DNA of 64,000 nucleotides from Rhipicephalus microplus (GCF_043290135.1 NC_134710.1:459707376-459771375), one strand, 5' to 3'. Shown: positions 23,561 to 35,889, counted from the first letter of the stretch. The notes: generated by a model from the sequence alone, not told the origin. Numbers and translations: made by a program.

Positions 23561-24199
23561 TGGATATGGCTGTACCCTTTAGATCAGGCGGTGGCTAGCG
23601 CCACCAAGACGTAATACTTAATGAAGCAAAAACTAGATTTATTTTTTTCCCTTAAATAGCGAGGTTGAGGATTTGTACTTTGCAGTGTAGGGTATAATTT
23701 TCACTCGTGCCTTGACTTTAGCCACCAATCAGATAACCTCCTTCTAGTTAATTCTACCCGCTCAAAGTCTATTTTGTCCTCACTGTCCCTGTTCCTCATT
23801 GCCCTCACTGTTCCTAACAAAGAAGGCATATATACGACACCACCGACATAGATTTAGAATCCCCGCTGTGGTGTCCGGCGTAGGGATTTGTTTTCAACAT
23901 AAAAGAGTCAGCGTCTGCCACTAGCGCGTAACTCATGCGCAAGCCGTCAGCTTACATGAAATATGTGCTCTCTGCATGCATTCAGGCAAAACTAACTCTA
24001 AATGATGTCCAAGCTTCAATAAGAAGACAAGCTCGCTAGCTTTCACTTGTTTCCGGGCGTATCAGGGCACCACACGCGCGTTGCGGAGCGCGCTTCGCAT
24101 ACCGTCGAGTTGTGGTGGGGAGGCGCAATGGCGGCGGCCGAAGCAGACGACGCGGCTGTTCTCACTCTCAGCGGAGCGCGCGGGCATTAAGGCACCCTA
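23561..24199 (-). mobile_element. Chimeric non-autonomous retroelement with a LINE 3' end (copy 2)
   Basis: Inverted counterpart of 21132-21770, again 639 bp, starting (minus strand) at TAGGGTGCCTTAATG and ending at GGTACAGCCATATC. Similarity stops at the same point on both 5' sides. The segment antisense to the element, 24127-24189, reads MAAAEADDAAVLTLSGARGH then stop; copy 1 keeps almost the same short frame. Confidence 0.68.
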
Positions 24200-24491
24200 A
24201 CTCCCGTCCGCTCGTGCCTCCCTCTCGACCTATCGCTGGCTGGGCGCCTCTCAAGAACATCCGTAAGCCGAAAACGCTGGCCCCTAACCCTCCCATTCGC
24301 TTGCTCCTCGCTCTCGACTGTTCGCTGGCTGGAAACCTTTGAAGGTGATGGCAGAAGTCTGTGAAAGCGAATGTGTAACGCCAACGATACCCTCTCTCGG
24401 CGCAAGGCTTGCATTCGCATTTCCTCAGGATTCCCTTCGGGGACGTAGGGCAATTTTTTAAATTATCTTCTGCTACAAGGCGCGGAAAATC
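24200..24491. other. Unassigned DNA
   Basis: Contains GCATTCGCATTTCCTCAGG (24412-24430), a block shared with 2907-2950 and, inverted, about 20945. No gene seen. Confidence 0.4.
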
Positions 24492-24660
24492 TGCCACCGT
24501 GGATAAATGGCAACGATGCTCAGTTTCTAACCCCAAGATCGCGGGCTCAATGTCGGCGCACGTTTATTGAGCAGCATACGTTCAAAGATTTCGGTGAACT
24601 TCACAATGGCACCTTTATTATTCTTATCGTGAATTTTGGGACGTGAAACCTCTAATATCG
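24492..24660 (+). mobile_element. Strongly diverged Ruka-type SINE
   Basis: Keeps GCCACCGTGGATAAATGGC, a trace of the TGCACGTTTA block, and the end TTTTGGGACGTGAAACCTC. Old copy without visible duplication. Confidence 0.5.
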
Positions 24661-26383
24661 TACATCAGTGACGCTCTAGTTCACACAACCTTTTTTAGAA
24701 TTTCTTGACGTGATTGATCGCATCACTACTGCGTGATCGTTGCTGCAAGCGATGGTCGTGAGTCTCATGACTCATGAGCATCTTTGAGGATGGGTAACGT
24801 GGTTTGGCTGTAACTGTCAAGTGCTTTACTAGACGAAACTTCATAGGATTGGCGCTCTTTGCGCCTTTCATAGAACCGGTTTTTCGCCTTACGCTGTTGC
24901 GACTTCGTAAGCAGGAACCACAGAAAAGAACGCCGCCACACCACAAACATTTTCAACGACATATTTAAATGAGTGACTAGTATACTCAAACTTCCTCCCA
25001 TTAAGACAATATAAGAGCTCCTTAGGTACTGCATAGGTTTTTTTAACGCGAACGAGAAATGCGCCAAAGAGCAAGGGTGCCACAAATCACAGAAATGGGT
25101 GGTGCAGTGTATTTTGTAAATACGTGTTTATCGGATGTTAGTTAAAAATACCTACAGATCTCTCTGCAGGTTGCTGTTCTTGACACAAAGTATCACCTTC
25201 ATAAACTGGTTCCTTCGTTTGACATGTAAGAATTGAGACACCCGGTTTCTCTCAAGTGACACTGACTCTAAAATAAAATCACGAACCACGTTTACCTCAG
25301 AGCGATTAACCAGATGTGAATAGCTATATACAATAAAATTAGCACGCTCGCAAACTGGCAAAAGTGTATTTTGCATGCGTATAAAAAGAATGCTAGAAAG
25401 CTCAATAATGGAATTGAATAACGTGAGCAACAAACATAGTTTTAAAAATCAGCTAAATATAATAGTACAGAATTCTTGCTTGAACACTCGGCTTTTAAAA
25501 TATCCACACATTCGGGTATATAGTAACGGCACGTTTAGCTCGTTCCTCATGAAAGAATTACAGTTTTCACTCGCCAAGAAATATCGGCACTTCGCTGGAA
25601 AGGGCTGTTTTCTTTTCACGTGGCGACCATTGAGGGAACGTGACAAAACGCGAAACGAAATGCGTCGAGACAAAGAAAGGCTGTTGTGCGGCCACTTTTC
25701 GAAGCGAGACAAATGGGTTCAGAGAAAAACGCGATGCCTTTCGCGTTGAATGGCAGCCGTGAAAGTGGCGCATTACTCCGCGAAGGCACTTACCTGCGTG
25801 ATTTATTGCTCATCTCTCGCTTGAAAAAGAACGCGCCATTCATCGGCGGCTATCACGGCGTAGTGACTCGCACGGAAGTGAGATACTTTGTCGCTATCGG
25901 TTTCCTTTCTGGAATACTCGCATTTCGCGGCACTGGCAAGCTCTTGAATGGTTAAAATACGCTAAGTGGGCATAGATCGTAATGTAAGCAAAAAGGGGTT
26001 GCGTTTTTGTTTTTTAACTGTTTCTAGCCGACTGCACGGATCTGGACCTGCATTTGTTTGCAAGGGTGTCCACTGTCAACGTGCTTGGTGAACCGCAATT
26101 CGTATAATCTGATCAGATTTCGCTACGATTCCAACGCAATGAAAAAAAGTATTTTTTTCCACACTCAGAACAGTCATGAGAGAACAAAACAAAAAAAAAT
26201 GGCCTTGTATGTAATGTTACACTGAAAATGTCGTCGAAAGACCATAGTGTTGCGTCTGGAGAGAGTGAACAAAACATGTTCTGCGCAAGAACAAATTTCA
26301 TGTTCTGCGCAAGAAAATCGGTGAATGTTATTCCGGAGGCGCCGCGTTAGAGTGCCTCGAGCGTGCAGCGGAGGCGAACGAGC
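24661..26383. other. Unassigned DNA, no gene seen
   Basis: Frames of 80-125 codons on both strands (for example 25375-25749) have no recognisable motif. GTTAGAGTGCCTCGA at 26347-26361 also occurs at 23536-23550, just beside another LINE-type end, suggesting a repeat used as a target. Confidence 0.4.
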
Positions 26384-26394
26384 ACATCAAGTCA

Positions 26395-26836
26395 CGTCAT
26401 GGATGGATGGATGGATATGGCTGTACCCTTTAGATCGGGCGGTGGCTAGCCCCACCAAGCCGTAATACCTAATGAATCAAAAACTATATTTATTTTTTTC
26501 CCTTAAAAAGTGAGTTTGAGGATTCGTACTTTACAGTAAGAGTTTAATTTTCAGTCGTGCCTTGACTTTAGCCCCCAATCAGATAACCTCCATCTAGTTA
26601 AGTCTACCCGCTTAAAGTTTATTTTGCCCTCCCGGTCCCTAAACCCCGGTGCTTTGAAAAACTCTGCGCCTTCATCCTGAACTATAGGGTGAAGCCCTTT
26701 ACAGAACATTATCAAGTGTTCGGCAGTTTCTTCTTCCTCTCCACACGCACTGCATACTGTGTCTACCCCTTCGTATTTGGCCCGATATGTCTTCGTTCGC
26801 AGTACTCCCGTCCTGGCCTCAAACGTCACACGTGAG
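26395..26836 (-). mobile_element. 5'-truncated LINE 3' end, (ATCC)n-tailed family
   Basis: Coding end plus 3' UTR of a non-LTR retrotransposon. The tail at the left end is (GGAT)n on the plus strand. ACATCAAGTCA (26384-26394) and ACATCACGTCA (26837-26847) may be its duplication (10 of 11). The 3' UTR is shared with the chimeric elements at 21.1 and 23.6 kb. Confidence 0.7.
26551..26829 (-). pseudogene. LINE ORF2 C-terminus with CCHC zinc knuckle
   Basis: A 92-codon fragment whose centre is CSACGEEEETAEHLIMFC, a CX2CX8HX4C knuckle typical of the C-terminus of R1/I-type ORF2 proteins, where it is thought to help bind nucleic acid. It follows FEARTGVLRTKTYRAKYEG and ends after DLTRWRLSDWGLKSRHD. 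Reverse transcriptase and endonuclease are missing through 5' truncation, so it is not functional. Confidence 0.72.
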
Positions 26837-26914
26837 ACATCACGTCACACGTGAGACATGAGCGCTATCTGGTAGTTATCCTGGAAAACGAAGCGCGTGC
26901 CGTGCATGCCCGTC

Positions 26915-27190
26915 TCGGAAGTGATAAGGTGTAGAACGCAAGGCGACGGGTAGTTGCCACTACCGTGTCGTCTTAGCAAACCGTTCGAAATACTGCCCTT
27001 TTCGTGCAAGCGTTACATGGTCATCGCAGCGTGATAAACGCTACGGTCCTTAGAATTACTTATGTATGCCTTTCCTGGTAAAATACGCATATACAGAATA
27101 TTGACGTGTTGTTATTGTGCTTCTGATATGCGCAATAATTGTTTTTAATTGACCATCACACAAGTATGAATGCCAAATCTTGAGCAATAT
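26915..27190 (+). repeat. Dispersed repeat, unoccupied paralogue of 6345-7645
   Basis: Collinear with the two flanks of the TIR element at 6471-7483 and lacking that element. Shared blocks include GTGTCGTCTTAGC, GATAAACGCTACGGT and GCTTCTGATATGCGCAATAA. Confidence 0.55.
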
Positions 27191-27393
27191 TGGTGGGCGC
27201 ATCGGATGGGGTTGGCCGTCTGGGATATCGTCTGGTGCCGTCTAGGGTACCGTTAAGGGTGGCAGGCAGACACATGTAAACAGCAAAATTTTTGCATCAA
27301 AAATCCCCAAGAAAGACTATCGTCTTCAAAATAAAAACGCCTGCAAACTTTCTTTCAAAGTTCAGATAAATTTTATTTGCGAAACCCTTAATG

Positions 27394-27632
27394 ATATCAG
27401 GTGTTTTACGTTCAAAAACCACGATATGATCGATGATGAGGGAGGCCTTATACGCGATGGCTCCAGAAATTCTCGACATTGTGGTGATCTTAATCGTGCA
27501 CTAACCTCGCAATGTACACGGGCCTCTACCATTCGCCTCCTTTGAAATGCGAACACTGCGGCTGGGATCGAACACATGACCTTCGGGACAGCAGCCAAGC
27601 ACCCTGTAGCCACTGATACACAGCGGCTACGG
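27394..27632 (-). mobile_element. Diverged Ruka-type SINE
   Basis: Minus-strand copy with ACGTTCAAAAACCACGATATG, ACACGGGCCTCTACCATTCG and GGGATCGAACACATGACC (the B box region). Ends at a mutated head (CAGCGGCTACGGGG). Confidence 0.68.
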
Positions 27633-27700
27633 GGACTCGTTGCGGAAACGTTCTTTTGCGTTATTGCGTTTGCATGGATTCCGTAGAAAGCGTGTAGGTG

Positions 27701-27955
<255 letters not shown>

Positions 27956-28009
27956 GTCATGTGACGTACTTGGCGAATAGTGGCGTCAGCCTATTTCGTT
28001 TATTGCTAT

Positions 28010-28200
28010 AGTTGTTATACCGTAGGCATGCCCGTCGAGAGGACGTTTTTTGGGGTGGCTAAGGGTGGAGGGGCGGGAGCGCTTGCCTATTTGAAGAAAG
28101 CACCTATTTTGTTGAAAGTACCTATTTGATGAAGAAAGAGAAATAAGCGTTTCTTCTGGCAAAAGTGTTCTAAGCAATGCCCGGTACCACCCCGAAGTGG
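28010..28200 (+). repeat. Dispersed repeat, copy 1
   Basis: Shares ACCGTAGGCA, GGGGTGGCTAAGG, GAAAGCACCTATTTTGTTG, GAAAGTACCTATTT and GAGAAATAAGCGTTT with 35890-36110, same orientation. No coding potential recognised. Confidence 0.6.
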
Positions 28201-28589
28201 GAGCGATCCCGAGACAACACTTCTAGCTAGATAGAATGGTAGATGCATCTCATAAATTTAATTGCACGTTTTCTCTGTTACCCGTGCAAAGCTATGCGGA
28301 TCGGCGCAATGTTCGCGCTTGTTGTGACGAGGAATGGCTGCTTCCTGTTTGCTAGCCGGTAGTGACCAAGTAATCGTTATCATCTTTACCTGTTCCTTCG
28401 ACCCGTTTTGAGATGAGATTACAGGCCAGACGCTCACTGTCTTCCATGCGCATTAGTGCAAGCCGCAACTAAAGGTTGCAGCGGGATATGTCGTCAGAGC
28501 ACAGACAGTTTGTGTTGCCCTGGATGGATAACTTATCTGCAAAGCTGTGTGTTTTCAGTATTTTCAGAAAAGACAACTGAGACGCCTAA

Positions 28590-28613
28590 TACACACACAC
28601 ACACACACACACA

Positions 28614-28710
<97 letters not shown>
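28590..28710. repeat. (CA)n-(TA)n compound microsatellite
   Basis: CA at 28590-28612, then TA to 28710 with a single TACA interruption. Confidence 0.97.
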
Positions 28711-29640
28711 CACCTGCGTTTACGTTGGTGTGCTTGGTGCCCGGTGTTCTACACTTCACCCGCGTCTGTTTGCCGGCAATATGGTTAGCCACATTTAGCT
28801 ACTGTTGTCGGAACATACAATTGTGCGGTATTTTCCAGACATCGCCTTGTCCTTATGTCTGTTCGTGATTTCCAAATACCACGCGCGCTTCTTGCAAGGT
28901 GACGGTGTGCCACCCTTGCATGCTGGCATCGCATATCGTGTTGGCGTACAGCGTGATTTTGTTTGAATGACAATGCACAGCTTCTCTAAATGTGAACCTC
29001 TGTAAGTCTCTTGTAAACCTACGTCGAGGGACCCAAGAATTGATTATTGACCACCATGCTACGTGTCCATGTGCAGGTCGCGGCGTTGCCATCCGATTGC
29101 GCGCGTGAAACGCAGTGAGCTCGTATTTTTTTTCTTCTTTCCTGGAAGGAGAGCGGGCGTGACATGCATGGCTTCTGATATAGGAGAAATAAGTTAAGTA
29201 CCCTGCTGGTTAGCCTCTTATCTGCTGTACTAGCAATTCAGTAATGTTAGAAACGCCCAGATCGAAAGTCAAAATAGGCGTTTTTTTTTCTTCAGCTCAA
29301 GTTGACAAGTAGCTTGCGGGATCTTCGTAGCACGCGGCTCTTGCAGGTGTGCCATATGTCTGTCCCTGCTAATGTATACACAACGGCGGGCCCTCTCTCA
29401 GCGCGCGCGCCCGCTTGAGACGCGGCGTCAATCGGCGCCGCGGGGTCAACTGTGGCTTTTGCCTACACGAGACGCTAAGTGACGTTCACCATTGAGTCCC
29501 TCTCTAGCCTCCTCGCGCACATACGGCATTCTCACAGAAGTAAGCCGCCACGCGTCGTCGTGAATTACGGCTCAGAGACATCGATCGTGGAACGGCCACG
29601 TGCCTTTCGGCCCACTCGCACGCGGGCCTTTTGGCGCTGG
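28711..29640. other. Unassigned DNA, no gene seen
   Basis: Minus-strand frames at 28785-29092 have no recognised domain. GC-rich from 29390 to 29640. Confidence 0.4.
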
Positions 29641-30605
29641 AATGAATGAATGAAACCATGTTTATTCCACTTTGTTCGCGCCGAAGGCGCTGCGGTGGAC
29701 AGTCAGGGCACTATAGCAGGGGGGGGGGGGGGGGTAGAGCTGCCTCCGTTTTATTACCGGACGTCATGGAGGCAGCTAAGTGGGGGCCGCTTGAATGGCT
29801 TGAATCTTGTGGCTGTCGCGGAGCCGGTCGCCAACCGGTGGCGCGGCCGGGTCCTGGAGGAACATGATGAGTGCTCGCCAGAACTCGATGGCGCGATCAG
29901 GGGGCGAAGGCTCCGGGCAGGCCCATGTCCGGAGAGAAGAAGGCCAGGGTCCCCGTTTTATGGTGGCCAGGGCACGGAGCCTAGGCGGGTTGTACACAGG
30001 GCACTCCCAGCACAAGTGGTTGAGATCAGCCCGGCAGTTGCACGTGGAGCAGAGACCTGTCACGGGTGGTGGCGTGTCACCCCTGTGGAAACGGTTCAGC
30101 AAGAAAGGGGTAAGGAGTGTTCCTGCCTGAATTCTCCGAAGCAGGACAGACTCTCTCCGTGTGAATACCTTCGAAGGAAGCAATGGTATCGAGAGTGGAT
30201 TACCCACTGCTGTGAGGTAGGCGGCGCGACGTTGTTTGGTAATGTGCTTATCTGCTATCGGATCTGCTAGCTCGGGTGGGGTAGCCAGAAAAGTGGAAGG
30301 AGTATCGGAAGCTCTGGCTAGCGCGGTGAGGAGATGAGCGCGCGCTAATCTGTGAGCCTTCTCGTTTCCGGGGATACCGCAATGCCCGGGGACCCAGTGG
30401 ATGGTAACGTCATGACCACATTCGCGGAGCAGGCGCGTCTGGTGTCGGATCTTCTGGAGTACAGGATCTGTGTAAAGAACATTAGCGCATGCCCGATGGG
30501 CAGCCTGGGAATCAGTGTACACACGATGGTGAACAGGGTCAGTTTGAGGTGACATTTCGAGGGCCCACTCCAAATAATCTAAGATGCGGCTTTGCTCCCA
30601 GAAAC
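29641..30605 (-). mobile_element. 5'-truncated I/R1-type LINE, 3' end
   Basis: Minus-strand retrotransposon end: RNase H and zinc knuckle coding region, a short 3' UTR with AATAAA (TTTATT on the plus strand at about 29660) and a (TTCA)n tail at the left boundary. The 5' break is about 30605. No duplication could be identified. Confidence 0.72.
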
Positions 30606-30627
30606 ACGTATCTTGCGAAGAAACCAA
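29776..30627 (-). pseudogene. LINE ORF2 C-terminal part: RNase H and CCHC knuckle
   Basis: An open 283-codon frame, intact to its stop but lacking endonuclease and reverse transcriptase. RNase H motifs: YTDSQAA (residues 37-43, catalytic Asp 39) and WVPGHCGIPGNEKAHRLA (78-95). The usual Asp after GNE.A is His (residue 92). A zinc knuckle CX2CX7HX4C occupies residues 193-209. RNase H would remove RNA from the cDNA hybrid in an intact element. The first ~25 codons may be flanking DNA. The 206-codon frame on the other strand (29650-30270) is its shadow. Confidence 0.75.
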
Positions 30628-30942
30628 CCACTTTTCACGCCTTTCTTCTGTTACTTTTTGTCGAGTAGTTTAATTCCATTGCAAAGGAGTCGACGTGCAC
30701 AATGTGTGGAGCGCGTATGAATGACAGTGCGCAAAATATCTCTATCTGCTTCGAGGATTTCTTTCGTGTAAGTTTTTGCTCAAACATTGAAAACTATCTA
30801 CCTGCTGTCCCACTTTCGCAACAAAACAATAGGACAGGATACACAATCCCCGCCCGAATGACACTCTGGATTTCAATCGAGATAAAACGTCTAAAGCGTA
30901 ACATGACGCATGACGAGAGAATGTGAAAGCGCGAGCGAATAT
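30628..30942. other. Unassigned DNA
   Basis: Flank of the truncated LINE; no motif-bearing frame. Confidence 0.4.
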
Positions 30943-31140
30943 CTTACACTGTAAGCAAAAGTTAGCCGAGATGGGAGTTTCTCCAGCACATGAGCCAGCA
31001 AACCTCCCCTGCCCCAATTATTTACTCCCTGGTAGGGAGCGATCTCGGCACATGTCGTCGTAAAACGCCCCCTGCCTAATGACAGAGTTTATGAACGACA
31101 TGACCTTGTCAAACTCCCCAGGGAGTTTCAGGTCACGTGG
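30943..31140. repeat. MITE-like repeat, copy 1
   Basis: Begins ACACTGTAAGCAAAAGTTAGCC then GAGATGGGAGTTTCTCC. The inverted relative at 34371-34505 ends with the matching terminus. Internal part shares ACTCCC-rich blocks. Superfamily unknown. Confidence 0.4.
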
Positions 31141-31182
31141 TTACAAACTCTCTATTGGAGCATTAAAACCCATTATAAATTT

Positions 31183-31187
31183 AATGC

Positions 31188-31252
<65 letters not shown>
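31183..31252. repeat. (GC)n-(GT)n compound microsatellite
   Basis: CG alternation at 31185-31202 followed by GT to about 31251; potential Z-DNA-forming sequence. Confidence 0.95.
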
Positions 31253-31254
<2 letters not shown>

Positions 31255-34200
31255 TGCGTACGGGCATATGTTTGTGTGTGTACGGGAACATGTCTGAACG
31301 TCGGTGTGAAACACAGGTGCTTTGTGTTGCTAACTGTGGGAGCATCTGTCAACAAGCAACGAAATTATAAGTGCAGGGAAGAATAGCAACGACCGGTTGT
31401 TATTTACTATGAACATTTCAATGTATTTCGCACTGTTAAACCACGCTGCCCATCGGTCCGATTCCTCAACAAAACGCCGTGAATGCCGTGCTTCAAAGTG
31501 CCGAGTAACAAAAAACTTCGAAGATGAATTAATGGTAGCAAAAGTAACCTGTTACCATCGTAAGCGGCTGCTCCTGGGGTTTCACCGTCAAAAACTTCAA
31601 AGCGGCCTGAAGTAGGCTCCGCTCGACTACGGCAGGCTGGCAGGCAACCGGTGTGAGAGTTTCGCCGGCGACGTGCTCGCCCGTCTCCACCGATAGTGGC
31701 TTCTCAGAGTGCCACCGGTATTTCACCGGCTGCAGCATCTAAGCGGTAGGAAAGCCTCGCTATGCCGTTGGTATCAAGCCGGAATTGTATCGAGCTCGCA
31801 CTGCGAACCGGCCGCCGTGGCGAGCTCTGCGAGCTAGCTACACTCTTAAAAAAATGGAGTGACGTACTCTCCATTTAGGGAGGAACGGCGATGTCCCCAA
31901 TGTTCGTCTTTAAATAGAGAAACGTTGCTTTTTCATCCACGGAGAAACACGTTCCTCTTTATAAAAATCAACATCGCTGCCCCCCGGCGAAGCGAGTAGG
32001 CTTAGCAAATGCAACGATTCTCGACTGGTAAGGAGTACACGGCACTGAAAGTTACAAAAAACGGTCCCGCTGAGCTTGATATTGCACGCAATGATTATAA
32101 AAACAAGCAGACGAACCTGTGGCGGTGAACACATCGCGAAAGAGAACGATGGACCAAGTACGTTTCGTTCGGTCAGCGAAGCCACGTTCACTCCGAAAGA
32201 CACGGATTCTGCAGAGCCCTTACCTGAAGAGTGCATGCTAGGCTTGCTGTATTTATTTTTCGCAGATTCACATAATGTAGCGACGTTATCCATGCGCTTA
32301 CGGGTCCGCAGGTCACGATATGTGCCTCGAAACCGTACACTCGATCGCAGCAAAACCATTCCGAATCCGTACTGCAGCTTTAATAGATAGATGTTCAACG
32401 TTACATAAATGACTGGAGGTGTGAGAGCGTCATAGCAATGAAGTAGGTGGTAGGTGGCGCCATCTCGAGGGATTGAACAAAATAAAAAAAAGTTGACTGC
32501 CGCGACGTACGTTGTTATTACCCACTATCACGGCTCCCTTGCCGATTGTTTACGCATCAACCCATTCAAGATAACTTACGGACACCGAAAGCCTAATATG
32601 TGTTATGCAATCCATATAGCTACTAGTGCACACATGGTCACATAGTACACATATAGTACGCAACAAATACACTAGCGTATACGCTAACAAGTACGCAACA
32701 AGAACCCAATCAACCATTCACACCAACGGCCCACACCTCGACGTGTTTACTCACACCTTACTATGAAAGCGCGCCAGCTTATATAACGACTGTAGAGTGG
32801 TATCAGGTTTCCTACACTATTGAAAAAAATAAGTGTGATGCTTTTTTACGCGCCTCGTTGAATTCATGAGTGCTGTTGGTGCCGTGCGAAACTGAAAATG
32901 CGTGGGCCTGAAAAAAATCCTTATTTTTTTTACACTCTAAGGTAATCGATAAAGCAAGACTGCTTGGGAAGCAGAGCTCCTTGTATTCGTGACAAATTGG
33001 TAGTATGAAACAACACGAGACACACATGGAAGTCTGCGGAGCATCGTGCGAGTGCCTGACGATAAAAAAAAGAGAGGCTTTTACTCTATACTAATAAAAC
33101 AAAAGAAAACGTCATTCCTGCATTGCTTACAACTATCTTAGGTAAAAGCAATCGCTCGCGACTGGCCGCGGCCGGCTATAGGCTTGGCGTGCGCATACGC
33201 GCGAGCAAGACCCCCGGGATGGAGGAGGAACTCTAACGCTGAAAGAGGAACGTTGCTCCTTTGGTCCTTGCCGCGAGAGGGCGCGACGGGTAAAGCGCCC
33301 GAAAGGGAGGAAGTCGCTGCGCCGAAGGAGGAACGGAGCCTGTTTCTCCATTCTCGCTCCCTTTTTTTTTTTTTTAGAGTGATAACACTGACTACCGGCG
33401 GGACAATGAATGTGTTTTACCAAAAAATAAAGTCTGCTGGAATGAATAACAGACTTGATGTCAAATGACTAACTCAAAGGCGAGCGCCGAACGAGGCGGA
33501 GACACACAGAAACAGCGTACGGCATGTATGTATGTCCATGCAATGCATGCGAGCAACGGGAACAGCGACTGCGGACCGTCTCGTTCGTTTAAGTCAATCG
33601 ATCTGTAGCTTAAACGGTGTGGATAGCGGACACCTATTTCTGTGCATAGGAAAAATAATGAGACGTAAACTGCACATCAGCAAGCATTTCGTGATCGCCA
33701 GCTGTCATTCATCGAATCACCGTGCCGTACTCGTGAGTGAGGCCTAGTCGTCGAGCGCGGTAGCGGTGGTCTACCTCGGTTCATCGCTGGAGCTGCTGAA
33801 TGTGCCTCGTTAATGTGTTCATTCAAGGCCGCGTGAGCTTTATGTATGATTCAGTGCATTTTACGGATCCAGAAACAGTACTGCTAATGCAAATTCAGCC
33901 CGTACGAGAGAGCGCCAACTAATAAACCTTTTTCGCTATAGTTGAACAATGGTGAATATTAGGCTGGCTTAGGATGAAAGGCATGTGTGTTCAAGTGCTT
34001 ACATCAGGCCAACGCAATTCCATACTTACATCGTGCGTGCTTATTTCTTAAATATTAGCAAAAAAAGTGTTCCTCCGGGGCTGCATGGGGGGTCTGAATG
34101 TGGTGCCTATATATAGTCGGTGACTGAATGGTAGGTCTGCACTGCGGGTATGAAGCTGTAGTGAGTGTGAGTGTTGTAATATTACGTAACCGTTGAGAGA

Positions 34201-34370
34201 ATGTTTGCGTACTGTAATCGTTGTGTGCTTCGGAGGCAATGCAATTAATGCTATGCTTGCGCATGGTACGGCTGCTGACGTAATTTTTTTCTTAGTCGAT
34301 GCAAAAAATTTACTCCTATACTGACCTGAAAAAGTTTCCTGATGGATGTAAATAAAAACCTCCCTGGCAC
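31253..34370. other. Unassigned DNA with MITE-end-like motifs, no gene seen
   Basis: A 162-codon minus frame (31910-32398) and its 104-codon opposite have no motif. ACACTCTTAAAAAAATGG (31842), TTACACTCTAAGG (32928-32940) and TTTTTTAGAGTG (33370) look like termini of old TIR elements, but I could not pair full elements. 33180-33350 is GC-rich. Confidence 0.4.
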
Positions 34371-34505
34371 CATGCAAAAACCCCCTACTGATGGGGAGTA
34401 AATTTTCTACTCCGTCCTGACGGTGTTTATAAAACTCCCATCAGGACGTGCGCTAGAGGACTAGGTCATTTACTCCAATCTCGGCTTATTTCTGTTTACA
34501 GTGTA
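34371..34505. repeat. MITE-like repeat, copy 2 (inverted)
   Basis: Ends in AATCTCGGCTTATTTCTGTTTACAGTGT, the inverse of the start of 30943-31140 (split for reading: AATCTCGGCT + TATTTCTG + TTTACAGTGT). Contains a CCTGACGG...CATCAGGACG internal fold. Confidence 0.4.
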
Positions 34506-35601
34506 CGGAGGGTTAGGACCGACTGAGGGGTCAATCAAGAATTTAAGCAATGTAAATGTGGAAAAGCCGTGCCCTTATTAAGCATAGTATGAGACAAGCG
34601 CCGCATCAAGTGCCATAAAAAGGTAGTAGTGGCACCAAAGCTGGTCTGATTCAGGGAAGAAACTTGCACCGAAATATTTCTTCACTTATGTGTCAATATA
34701 CCAACTGGTTCAAGCTAAGATTCCTCTGCTCTGGTTTAGACTCCGCGCGTCTTCTGTCCTGACCTCCCCAAAGATGTATGCGATCCTCCCACTGGAACCC
34801 AAGGTGTTGCGAAGATCCTGCATCGCGCACTTTATTCTAATCACAAGAGACGTCAGGCCAAGGCTGCCTCGCCTCCACCTTTTCCCCATGGGGGAGGGCA
34901 GGGGCTAATGACAGCTTTACTAGAAAGCCGTTACAGCTGCAGCTAAAGACGTTAGCGAGCTAAGGGAAGGGCCACCCGTGTACTATGAGAGACCTCTTTT
35001 CCGCAAATGTTCTCAGCCTTTTTTTACTTCTCTGCGAGCCTGTTTTTGTTGCATTGTTCATGATCGAACGATTTCTTTACTTTGGGCTGTCGTTGCAATT
35101 ACCTGTAGTACAACATGTATTATTCCGCAGTCTATGTCCACTTGCGATCCTTTTGCTATAGGCACTACATCGAAAAATACCCGATGGTTATTGCATATAC
35201 TCAGCATATAACAGTTGTGATGCGCTCATTTTCGCATAAATTTGTTGCACTGCTTACAGTTTGCAGCCTGAGAAGGTAGCACACCTTTGAAAACAGGTTA
35301 CACTTGGGCTTGCATAAACGGTCCGGAGTATTCTATATAATAATTTTCGCTGGAAAACAAAAGCTGGAGAGGAACTACGAGATCCCGCGAAACATTGCGA
35401 GAGCAAGTGACGAAGGCGAAATCCAATTCGACGTCGCAAGGCTGTGTCGCCGCAATGGCATGAGCTGTGTGTAGTGGTTATCACACTGAAAAAAACAACA
35501 AACATTCTGCCGATGCCGCTCATTCTGGAAGTTGATGTCATGCGAGGCGAATTGTGGCCTCTGTTGATTTTGTTTGTTTTTTGGAGTGAAGCGTTGCTGC
35601 A
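34506..35601. other. Unassigned DNA, no gene seen
   Basis: Short frames without motifs on both strands (for example 34690-34908, 35254-35541). Confidence 0.4.
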
Positions 35602-35848
35602 GTTGATTGATTTTATTCATATGTGGAGTTTAACGTCCCAAAATTACCATAATTATGAAAGACGCCGTAGTGGAGGGCTCCGGAAATTTCCATCACCTGG
35701 GGCTCTTTAACTTGAAACCAAATCTCAGCACACAGGCAGACAGCATTTTCGCCTCCATCAAAAATGCAACCGCCGCACCCCAGATAAGATCTCCCGACTT
35801 GCAGGTCAGCAGCCGAGTACTTTAGCCTGTAGACTAACGCGGCGGGGG
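35602..35848 (-). mobile_element. Ruka SINE
   Basis: Full-length minus-strand copy with diverged B box. Flanks GTTGCTGCAGTTG (about 35593-35605) and GTTGCCAGTTG (35848-35858) look like a duplication with a 2-bp difference. Confidence 0.78.
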
Positions 35849-35889
35849 TTGCCAGTTGTGCCGACTTACTCGTGCAGAATGAATTCTTA

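Noticed and set aside
29650..30270. 206-codon plus-strand frame
   Set aside because: It is the reverse-strand shadow of the LINE RNase H/zinc-knuckle frame at 29776-30627.
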